From assembly GCA_023333565.1 (NCBI GenBank), contig JAJKFH010003075.1, forward strand, positions 919,501 to 983,500: 64,000 nt of DNA, given 5' to 3'. Positions 28,331 through 39,000 of this stretch are shown here, one piece after another; within the stretch, counting starts at the first letter, position 1; every line of letters begins with the position of its first letter. The DNA is from Puffinus mauretanicus. Taxonomy: Eukaryota > Chordata > Aves > Procellariiformes > Procellariidae. Under the pieces are notes generated by a model. That model did no database searches, was not told where the DNA came from, and saw nothing but the letters and a program-made list of their open reading frames with translations. The position numbers and the translations under genes were made by a program.

Positions 28331-29651
28331 GAAGGGGGGTTACTGCCCAACAGGACACAAAAGCATCAGGTGAGCCTGGACCGGTGAAGACAACATGGCT
28401 GCTACATCTCCACTGATAAATGAAATGTGCCCAAAGCACCAGTGCTTGGGAGCATTTGCTGGCACCACTCGTTTTGCAGTATACAAATAGCCAGTATGTC
28501 TCTGGACCTGCTGACGAGCCACTGTTCAGAAGAACGAACAAAAAAACCCCAAACCGTAAGGCTCTATCCCAAAATTCTTACTGCACGGATTTAAGAATCA
28601 CCTCAAGTGGCAAAACAGCATCACAGTAATCCCCGTATAACGGTGCTTATATCAGTGTAGCGTAGCTTTATATAGGTTTAGATTTTAATACTGCCACAGC
28701 CAGAAGTGAAAATGGGAGTGCATTCAACTGAATAACATACTGATCCTCTGCAAAACATCAAATATATCTGCCGACACTTTTCAGAAACACTACTTAACAT
28801 AAGCAGCAAGTTTCATATCAGGACTTTATGTCAGCTGCTGGGTATAAGAGTAGTTTAGTTCTTACGGTGGTTTTAGTGCCCCAGGCAGTAAATGTGAGCA
28901 GAATCCCAGACCAACATCCCGCAAGTTATTTGCTGACTGCTAACTCTATTCTGGCCTCACTAGCAGAAATAAGGGTTGGGTAGCAGATTTTAATTCTTAA
29001 GGAACAACTCATCCCCTCATCAAGGAAGCTGAAGCCGTGTTGAGCGTTGACAAGGCATGTGGATAATTGCTATACATTTGCTAGGGTTTTCAAGTAAAGC
29101 CTCACAACTAAGCTTGGAGTAATCTGTGTTTGCACTGAGCTCCACAGGCCTTCAGGAAAGCAGAATAAAATCCAATGTCCTGGAGCCTGCAGCTGGAATT
29201 TTGAGTGAACTGCTGAACCCTGGAGGCAGACAGGTCAGCACACACCAAGAGACAGTGGTGGGTTTAAGTCTTCTTCGTGGCTCTTTGGAAAAATATCTAC
29301 TTTTCTCACTTGGGGCCACACATAATGTTGTTACTCAGATTTCCAACCTTTACAGAAGGACTGGAAAGCATCTGATTAAAGCAATCAGATTACAGAAGCA
29401 TTTGATTAAAAAGCAATTAAGGCAATTTTTAATAGAAATAAAAGGCATTCAAGTGGCATCATATGAGGGTCTGGCCTTGCACCTTTAAAACTGCCTAACT
29501 TGTTTTCTTCATATTGGGCCTTCTTTTCAAGTCTCAACTATCCACAAAGAAATCTTTCTCACATAGCTCAACCCTCCGATTTCACTGAGCCTGTGTGTGT
29601 GAGCTGGATAACTTACATTTTTTGGCCGCAGTTTGAAACTTCTCATTTCAG
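28331..29651. other. Possible intron downstream of orphan island
   Basis: If the donor at 28369/28370 (CAG|GTGAGC) and the acceptor ending at 29651 (TTCTCATTTCAG) are used together, this stretch would be almost wholly an intron of 1282 bases on the + strand. No repeat or domain is seen in it. Confidence 0.25.
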
Positions 29652-29832
29652 GTGGTTTGGAATTATCTGAGCCTGAAAATGGATTGGAACTTATGCAGAA
29701 AAATGGTATTTTTCATACGAGTATGCCAAAGGCTTTGCCAGTTCCGCCCCAGCTGTCTGAATTGTCACCAAGCACAGAAAATACCAGCCCCGAAGGAATT
29801 GCTCCTTGACATTTATGGGCTGCTAAAGTGAG
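29652..29832 (+). ncRNA. Candidate exon of an unannotated transcript
   Basis: The 181-base block is preceded by CTTCTCATTTCAG (AG at 29650-29651) and followed by GAG|GTAAGA (GT at 29833-29834), so both splice signals are close to consensus and correctly oriented on the + strand. Two frames are open over most of the block. One ends in the residues LELLLDIYGLLK-like tail at a TGA near 29827 (read: P-K-E-L-L-L-D-I-Y-G-L-L-K, stop). The other ends in P-E-G-I-A-P, stop, near 29808. Neither protein is recognised, and neither has a convincing start. A lncRNA exon driven from the CpG island 1.3 kb upstream is the simplest reading; a chance pairing of splice-like sites cannot be excluded. Confidence 0.25.
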
Positions 29833-32800
29833 GTAAGACCAAACCCTTCTGCCCTGGTCCTCTCAGGGAGTTGTCCAGGCAGGGAGCACTTCATCTATGT
29901 TTAAACCAATGAAGAAGGTGAACGTGGATGAGAATAAGAATGTTGAAATTCATCAGTGCAAATTCTAGATGATGTCAGGAAGTTACAGGAAATTCCCTAC
30001 TGTAAACCTATATATGGAAGGAATACAGGAAAAATGAGCAATGTGGCCGAAGGGGCTGGAGATCATCTGGCAATACCTGTTGTACTGGATTTAAGTCCAT
30101 TCGGACGGACCAGAAAGTCTAAAACACAGGCCGGGTTAAAGCAGCTCCAGAAAGATCTATAATTTCAGGAGTAAAGGACATAAAAACGCTGCTGAATAAA
30201 ATTTATAAAATCAAAGCTGGAAATCAATAAAATTAGGTTTAAAGACCAACTCATGGTATTTTACATCTCATTATTAATGGGGGTAGCTAATTCTTTAGGC
30301 TCCCACATGCCCACGACGCACTAATAAAAAGTAACCCAAAGTCAGAAGATATCACTAACATTAATATTTACCTCAATAAAACAAGGCAGAGCAGGTTCCC
30401 ACGGAGGCTGTTACATGACTTGGTATTTTCTTTTATGCTAAATTGCTATTGCTACAGTAACCCCAAAAAAAACACGAAACCAAGGATGTTTGCACAGGTG
30501 CAGCTGTGTTTGTTATTGCAGGGTTTCTCCCGAGGGCTGCAGTGTGGAGGAGTGGATACAGGTGCTGGGGGCCGGTAGGGCCCGACAGCCGCAACACGGC
30601 TCCCTGTCCTCCGACCCCCTCGCCCCCTGCCCCTTACCTTCCTCTGAAAATACCTCTGTCATGTTGGACTATTTATCGCAAAATTTAGCAAGGGGGGCTG
30701 TAATTTGAAGGGCTTACTGGTTCCAGTGTGAGTTTTTCCATAGGGTTTCCATAGGGTTCAGACCCAGTTCTTACGTCCTTATTTGCCCATCCAGCTTGTT
30801 CGCTGTAAACTTAAACGTGTACTTGCAGGATTAAAGCAGGTGTTTTGATTGCGTGGCTGAACAGAGAGGCATTTAAACGCGTGCTTAAATGATTTGTGGA
30901 ACTGAGGCCTGGAAACCCCCCAATTTCTCCTCAGCATGAAGGAAGAATCAACAAATGACATGAGAAGTTAGTCGTGGAGTTCAGAGAATTACCTTACCCT
31001 CCCTGAAAGGAAATTCAGAGAAGAGGAAAGTAAAAACAAAAAAAAAGAAAAAAAAAAACAAGCCCAAAACTCTCCTCTAGCACTTCATTTTTACAAAAAA
31101 TGTCCCTGGTTTCCAGAATAGTTTAATCTCTTTTCCAGTGAATAACAACCTTTCTCAAAACACCAGCACAGATGCAATGTCAGATGTGATGTTCTGACAA
31201 AGCAGGAAACAACCTTCACAGTCCAGCAGGAAGAAGGTCAGATCATCTTGCCCCTCTTTCTGCTCGGAAAACCCAATGCTGCTATAAGAACTCTGCTTGG
31301 ATGTGAAAATTTTCCTTGTCCCATGGCTGCTCTTCTCTCAGCATGTGGAGATGGACCTACCTCAATCAACGAATGCCTGGCATGATACTGCAGAATGTCC
31401 CCTGTATTCTTTCTATATATTTCATTCTTAGCAATCTCCCTGACTTTTGGCTTAAATGTCATGTTCTTCCTCCTTTAATTTCAGATATAACCCCAAACTA
31501 TGAGCTATTTTTCTAGTCCAGAATGTATCAGATATTTTAATTTTTCTTAGTGGGACAGTTGACACCAGGAGGAAGAGCAGCACGTTTCTCCAAAGGCACC
31601 GTTCAGCATTTTACAGTTCTTTCTAACTTACTATTCTCTATTCACATTATTTAGGTCTTTCACTGTTCCTTTCTTTGTGTTGTCAGATTTCTCTTTTGAT
31701 GACTGAATTAACTCTAATGGAAAGTTCTTTCAGCTGTTTTCATCACTCCTGCTCTGTTTTTTTTTCCAGACGAAACAAGGGTACATCTCAGCTGCTGATA
31801 CACAGTTTCTGTTATGTCCAGAAAGCAGGCATTTTGGCAATGTCCCTTCACCCGTGGAAACAGAGTCACCCATGGGTTTCTTCAATTTTTCCAAGGATTC
31901 CCCAAACTCCATTATCACTTCTATCCTTCTCATCTCCCTCTGACCGTAGTGGAGTCATCCTGAGCCCCAGTTCAGGAAGGGTGAGCACAGGTCCTTCAGG
32001 AATCCCAATGCACTGTTTGAATGCTGATGGCAAATAACCCGATGTACCGTAAGGCATGAAATATTTTACGACTGTAAGGAGATTTTAGTGGGAATCCTCC
32101 AGAAATATGCACGGCAAGGGGCTACCTTGGATGCAGTCCTGTCTTCCATCAGGCACTATATGTTGCTACCAAATGGATGGAGGTATTGGTGTTGCTATTT
32201 CCATCTTGATACTGTGCACTCCTTTTAGATTTTGCTTGGGCTAAGCAGCAAGCCAAGTATCTTTTCGGCTATATTTTTGGAGGTAGCACAGGTTCAACAT
32301 ACACTTTTGTGTCTAAAACAGTAAAAAAAAATATTATTTGTGATACCTGGGATCCCACTGCAAGGGAATGCGTGAGGAATCCTGATATTTAACAGGAGGG
32401 TGAGATTTCTAAAGAACTGGCAATGTGGTCAGACTGAAGCAGGATCAAACAGGGGAGACAGCACTCTTTGAGACATTGAGCTTTATATCATAAGCCTGAG
32501 ATAAACTGGAATTTACCTAAACGTCTGAATTAAAAACAAGTAACTCCTTAGAGCAAAGCTGTCTGTACTCTCGCTTCATCCCATGTCAAGCCTAATGAGT
32601 TCTGTGATTCCTGAACAGCTATTTTACCTGCATTTTTAAAAAATTATTCTTTATAATGTTTATATAACAAATTAACATTTAAAATTTTGAAGAAAAGACA
32701 ACTTTTCTATGATTGTATTGTTTGTACAATCTTAGACAGCTTTAAAATTATCAAAGTTGTAGTGAAATATAAGTAGCTACATCAGGCCATTACCATGCAG

Positions 32801-33039
32801 CTGTCTAAAGATTACAAATGAAGGTAGAACATATCCCTAAAAACAGAAAAATATGGATTATGGACTTGTTCTTGTAGAGGACACTCTCAGCTTCTACAAA
32901 TTTCTTTAAGGGCTAGATTGTGATACTCTTACCCATGTCAAGTGATGTCTTAATACTTCATTCCAATGGGATAACTCAAATAATTAGGTATTATTCAATT
33001 TCACAAAGGTATCACAATCTAACCTTAAAAGCGGAGTGC
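29833..33039. other. Intergenic DNA, no gene seen
   Basis: A strong acceptor-like site, TGTGTTTGTTATTGCAG, ends at 30521 and leads into a GC-richer patch (30522-30650). It could be a further exon of the transcript suggested upstream, but no donor or polyadenylation signal closes it convincingly. An A-rich tract lies at 31031-31060. A palindromic element closes the block at 32905-33030. Confidence 0.45.
32905..33030. repeat. Palindromic MITE-like element, inverted ends
   Basis: The left end TTTAAGGGCTAGATTGTGAT (from 32905) is matched as reverse complement by the right end ATCACAATCTAACCTTAAA (ends 33029), differing by one indel and one substitution over about 22 bases. The interior 'attccaatgggataactca' resembles the core of a hairpin repeat widespread in sauropsids, in which an 'aatgggac' motif follows a 'ccattgatttc' motif. 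A good example of an old nonautonomous element with its termini preserved. Confidence 0.7.
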
Positions 33040-33650
33040 TTTTAATGCACGATAGCACCGAGCTCATTGCAGAGAAAATTAATGTTAGACTTTTGAGGAG
33101 AATAATATTCATTTTTTTCCATAAATGATATTTTCTACCAAAAATCATCTGAGAAATTGCTTAACGTATGCTAAATCCTCTGGGGGGAGGGGAGAATAGC
33201 TCCAGTTTCACTGCCTAAGTGTCTGTTCCATTTAAAGGATATTAGCTAGCCAAATGAAAAATGCATGAATCAATCAGCAACAAGGACCTTGATCTCCGAA
33301 TGAGACAATGCTGAGCTTTGAGATTTATGGTCTTGCTTCCAGAATTCCATTATTTGGAGGAACAACAACAATAACAATGGGAGATGACATCAGAATAGCG
33401 AGTGTTCTTCTTTTCCTTTCTTTTCCTGTTGATCACAAGATGCTGACTTCTGTGTCATTCACCCCTGTCAAATGAGTAAATGTTCAGTGCTTTAAAACAT
33501 TACCACATGCATGCTCAGTTCAAAATAAAATGAGAATGTCTTGAATGGAAGGGCATTATTGCCGCTTGCATTTTGCACTACTAATTAGTTTATCCAGAGA
33601 ACAATTACCTATCGCTTACTTTTCTCTTGTATTTCTTCTACAGGCAGAAC
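33040..33650. promoter_or_regulatory. Candidate noncoding element with SOX-like sites
   Basis: No coding potential. Two SOX-type cores stand in tandem, AACAAT at 33367-33372 and AACAATGG at 33373-33380, within a CAA-rich run. ATGCAT, ATTAGTTTA and TTTGATC-type motifs lie nearby. PROX1, the presumed left neighbour, is a known SOX18 target in lymphatic endothelium, which makes a SOX-bound element here plausible but unproven. Confidence 0.25.
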
Positions 33651-35819
33651 TCCTTTTGATTTTTACACATAGAAAATGTGTTGTTGGGAGTCATACTGCA
33701 CTGACGTAGAGCAGACAAGGATTTCATTCTAACCACCTGTGATTCTTGTTTTCCATTTCCCTGGACAACTGCAGAAAACATAATAGAGTTGCCCGTTAAC
33801 TTTTTGATATTAACTTTATGATATCTACAGTGGGTGAAGTTCCTTCAAACATTGTCTGCCTGACAAGACCTGCCTAGCAGGCTTAAACTCTTCTGCCATA
33901 GTGCCAAAAGTGCGAGAAGGTAACGGGGGGATCGATGTACTGGAGGAGGCAAGAGGGACTCACATTAACACTGGCTGGACATGGGGACACCCTCACATAA
34001 TGTGATACGCTTGTGACCATACAGCTGTGGCGTGTCCTTCCCCATTCAGGTTGGAGTTGTGCATCTTACTAGTGAGAAGTAAATCCTGTTTCAACCTGAT
34101 CGCACAAAGTATGTGGAGAACCAGCAGAGCATAGATGGGGCCTTTTCTAGAGTCCAGGTCCAGACCAACCTCTGGATTAAAAAAGCTCTTATGCCACCTT
34201 GAACATCACCAAAACACTCTGGTTACATGTATATAGAGAGTTGGGTAAAGATAAAGACTGGATGGAAATACTAAGAGGATAATATGTTCAACATATAGAT
34301 TATTAGTTGCCATTTATAACACTAGTCCTGATATTCCTTTCAGCATGCAGCCATATATATACATTTCTGGTAAGAGAAATAGGCAAAAGTAGCTTATTGT
34401 GAAAATATGCATACATTTGAAAATGGCAGCAAAGATCAGATGCTAATCCAGCCCTAAACTCTCTCCAAACTAGGGTATATTTGGATTTAGGCTTTGTTCA
34501 GTGCCTTATCTTGCATGAATGGCTCCCCTCTGAGGCTGTATCCCTTCTGCAAACGTCATGGCTCAGCCAGTGCGGCAGGAAGGAAGGGTAAAGGATATGT
34601 CAGAGCTAGGGGTGCTCTTGCTCCATTACTTCAGCAAGTACAGGTTATCCAAACGCTTGATATACTCTTAAGACGCATCAAGATAACCAGCTAAACCTCT
34701 TTCCCTGATGACATGGTCCTCATTTGGGATGACAGTGAGCTTAATACAGAATATATCAAGTTAGGGAGGTAAAGCAAGAATTACATCACTTGAAACCTCC
34801 TCACATTTCAGAAGTGACTCAATAATTGGTTCTCTGCAATGAAAATGGCATCCAAAATGAAGCCACGGCTCTGTGTACAAATGTGTGTATAGAAAAAATA
34901 AATTCCAGGGCTAAACTGCAAAAGCAACAACTTCATTGCCATAGAATCTCTTCTGAGCAGCCTCATAAAACCTCTTGCAAATAAATCTGCACAGAACATA
35001 ACTTACTCTCTACTAGCATAGAGAAAACATCTCCAAAGAAATTGGTATGCATGCTTGCTAACAGATAACAACGCGTTTTCTGTATTTGGGTGCCATATCC
35101 AGTAACAGAGCAAAAAAATACACATAAATGTTAGACCCGAGATAAATGTAGTAATAGACTTATTGATAAATCCATTACTTCTATGCTACTAGTTGACATG
35201 TTGCTGTGAAAAAAGTCAAAGTGCTGATTACTAAACTGCAGCAGTGGTGTTGTTTGTAGCCGTGAATGTATCGTGCTATCTGCTCGGTGTTCTTCAGAGA
35301 ATGATCCAGTGTGCGGCAGACAGAAAGTCATTCAGTTCTCAGTAAGAAATCCGTATCTCCTTGCAGGAACATAGTTTAAACCAAGGCTGATTTCTTTCAC
35401 AGATTACTTAAACGTATATTTTAATCCCCTTTCAGCCTGAATATTTATAACATATTACATTTGCGTTTGCTTTCCCGGAAAAACTTTTGTTTACCATGTC
35501 AGGATACATTTTACAGAACTTATGATGAGGACTATGAGGAGAAAGCAACTGTCTTCAATACTTCCACCTGATGCAAATGTCACTGGAGTCAATATAGGAA
35601 CTCCTCACTTATTTTGGTGAGTTTAGGATTAGACCATTTAAAACACAGTATCTGTTTAAAATATCAGTATCTAATGGAAAATGGGCATGGGAAAATGCTG
35701 AAAATATGACAGCTATGAAACCATCTCGCTTGGAAAAATATTACATTTAATAATAACAAAAAAAAGTCAGACATTGTCCATCTTGTATACTTTAAGTTAT
35801 TATTATTTATTAGCATCAC
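33651..35819. other. Intergenic DNA, no gene seen
   Basis: Open frames are short and unremarkable. A weak palindromic-element relic may lie at 35565-35640, where the phrases 'tcactggagtcaatatagga' and 'tttaggattagacc' recall the same sauropsid hairpin family, but the inverted ends are not clear. Nothing else is supported. Confidence 0.5.
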
Positions 35820-36070
35820 TGGGGATGCTAGCTTAACAAGAAACTCTTATGTTTTCAGAGTTCATTTGCTCCTGCTGTTTATAGGAGCAGTTTGCTGAGC
35901 CCAGCAGTCCTCCAACTTTTCAGGTCATTTATTTCAGACAAACCAACCTTTCCCCGTCTGGCTACCGCTGCTGTCCTGAGTGATGTCACCATATAGAAGG
36001 CACTTCAATGTAGGACATCATGGCATTGTCTGGTGGTGGTTAGTTGATGACTCAGTGCCATTTCTAGGAA
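35820..36070. promoter_or_regulatory. Candidate regulatory block with AP-1 and CRE-like sites
   Basis: A perfect AP-1 core TGACTCA at 36048-36054 sits in ATGACTCAGTG, close to the NF-E2/MAF extended site. A CRE-like TGATGTCA lies at 35981-35988. The block has no repeats. Functional status is inferred only. Confidence 0.2.
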
Positions 36071-39000
36071 AAGCAAGTGACAGACAAACCCACCTGTGTA
36101 TCTCATACATACCCAGGTGAATCATGTTTTGGAGAGACAGGGATAAGAAAATGGACTGCACACGAGCTCAAAATGAATCTGTAACCTTAAAGAAAAAGAT
36201 CCCCATGCTTTACGGCCTTGAGGAATTAGACGGTTTGTACAGCTTTGGGAAGAAAAACACAACTCAGTGTGAGGGGAAACAGTAAAGCTAAGCAGGAACT
36301 ACAGTTTCCATTTTGTGGGAAATTCTACCTTTTTGAAAGTGTTTTCCCTATTGTGAAACAGAATAAAATTTCTTCCCAAGTTTTCCTTGAAGTAAAACGC
36401 TAACAGAAAAAAAGTATTTAAGATTTACCCAAATGCTTTGCTTTGACTATGAAATTTTTAAAACATTTGAATTAAAATACATTTTGAAATTAAAATAAAA
36501 ATGTAACATCTTTATTTCGATCAGGTATTTTTTACATAATCAGCTTTCAAGGAGTTAACATTTTCCATATATACAGTTTTCTGTTTATTTCTGAAAATTT
36601 CCAGACAGGCAGGGAGAATAACTAGGAAGAGTTACCACAGAGCTTTTAAAACGTACCCCACGGCAGCAGGTAGCTACAAATACAATAAGCCTTTGCCAGT
36701 GCTCGGCACAAAGTTTCTTCACCTGCCTTTGTTGCTCCAAACGTTCTTCCAGACAGGTAATCTGAAGGAAGGGTCCATATGGTCCTGTTGATGATGCTCT
36801 TTTATTTATCAATAGATTTCTACTGCAAAAAAAAAGATAATGTGACTTCAGTGGCCCCCTGCGGATGGAGAAATCTGGAGATCTGAAGTTAGGTTTCCCA
36901 TTTTAGCGACATATTGTACTAACTTATGATGGCTTTTCTTTTAGCTAAGAGCATCACCCAATTTCCAGCATGGTTACAGCTGCAGGAAAAGACTGGCAGC
37001 TAACATAGTAATGAGTCAGTATCTATTGAGATTCACTCATTACTATTAATTTCCCCGTTGCTTCCAACTGATTCAGGAACTACTTATGGAAATTCTTCTT
37101 CTTCTGTCTTGCTGAAATCCAGCACTGTTGCTGTCAAACCTGCCAACAGGCGCAGCAATGCTACTGTGATAAAATAAGTCCAATTCTATCCCAATCTTGC
37201 TTTCCTAGGGAAGAACAGAACTCATTAAATAATTATCAACTGTGACAAGAAAGTAGCTGGCCAAACACTTGCTGCTAATCTAGGCATGACAGCAGGACTA
37301 TACCTTTCAAAGCAGTAATTAGCTAGATGAACAACAACATAAGTACCAGACAATGACATGGAAAGGACTGTCCCTAAAGGACAGATTCATTATACGTAGG
37401 GTTTAGTGTTTGTGTGACTTATGAATGTTATTTTGCAGTATACAATTACACTTCTGCTGCCTTTCTCTTTGTTTTCTGCACAGTTTATGGGACAGAGAGA
37501 AAATCTGGAGCTGAAGCCACGAGAGAACAGGTGACAGAAGCTCTGCAAGACCTTCCTTAGGTTCGTGAAATGAGGGTGGCTGCATAGATCTCATGGTAGA
37601 ACAACACCATCAGCCTGCACCCCCATCTTGTGGGAATGAGAAATCCGGTACTTGTACCCTCCCCTCATTTTATGCTTGGACTGATATTCACCTAGATTGT
37701 AGATTAGGTCTAGTAATCCTTATGACTTTTCTTTCTCAACAGGGCAGATTCTCAGTTCGTGTAAATTGGTGTAATGCTATTGAAGCCAGTGGAATAATAT
37801 GGATTTATCCGCGGCATACACCAAACCAGCAGTCAGCACCAGTGCTGGTGGTGGTGTCCTATCAGCTAAAAGAAATCACCACCCCAAAGTGCTTCCATTG
37901 AATGTAAAAGGCAGGACTACGATCGCACCTAGAGCTGATACTGGAATTACTCGCAGCCAAACTTGTTTTCAACTGGACTGTTCAAGTGCTTAAAGTTAAG
38001 CATACACATAAGTGTTTGCAGGATTAAAGCCTCCATTTGGAATGACAGAGTAAATCCAAATGGAGATGGATTAGCTGGCAGGGGGCAGGTGAGGTGGTCA
38101 AAGGCACATGCAGTTTATCATATGGCTCTGCAATTTACTACATGATTATCACAACTACATATTTGGTGTGGGGATATAGATATACATGCACACATGTATA
38201 CACAGAGCCAAACTTTTTTGGCACGGGGGCCACACAGTCATTTCAAATTGAGACTCTGGGCTGCACTTGTTCCAGGACTGCTTCTCTGTTGCCAACACAC
38301 TGAAGCGCCTCAGGCTGCAGTCTGATTTTTTGTTTGCTTGCCCATTAAAGTTCTTATCCCACACTCCCTTTTGGCAGAAAATTTTGTTATTTCTGCTTTA
38401 TACTGGCCTAGACCCTTCTCTTGCCTCTGTTCCTATTAACCTATAGCAGTGACAGCCAGGAGCAAACTGAAGCAGCTGGTTGGAGACGCTACTATCAGAC
38501 TGCGAAACAGCTGTTGTGCAGAGGGGCCACCCTGAAAAACTTCTATTACAGCACTGCTGGGCTGTATTTTGGCCATTGCAGACAGGGAATTGGGGAAACA
38601 GAGCACTTTCATTTGCAGATATTTAATTGCTGAAAAATGTAGGGGTGTGTGCGGCATCTTTATTGGATGTCACACAGAAGTAATGCTTTCCAGGTATTTT
38701 TTTGGCACTGCGCGTCATTGTCCTCTAACTGCCAGCATGCAGTGGCCCCATGTTGCAACTCAGTGTGAAACTGATTTCCAATTTTTCTGTTTAAATTAAT
38801 ATTTACCAGTTGGTTATTTTTGGCAGACTTTTATTGATAGCATTGATTCAAGACGAATAGCCAAATTCAGTTCTTGGTTACAGCAGTATGACATCTGGAG
38901 TTAACTCCACTTTTACCAATGTCGCCAAGAGCAGACATGGTCCTTTTTCTGTCTTTTTATAGTGTGACATTTGCTCTGTCCTTACTTATAGATAAGAGCT

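Noticed and set aside
27339..28541. 400-codon open frame on the minus strand across the orphan CpG island
   Set aside because: It is low-complexity, rich in A, G, P and R where the DNA is GC-rich, lacks any domain, and overlaps other long frames on both strands. Scarcity of stop codons in GC-rich DNA explains it.
38205..38290. Possible hAT-type MITE relic ('ccaaacttttttggcacggg' followed by 'ggccacac')
   Set aside because: The start resembles a dispersed sauropsid repeat I partly remember, but no inverted ends or duplication could be found, so it is not listed as a feature.
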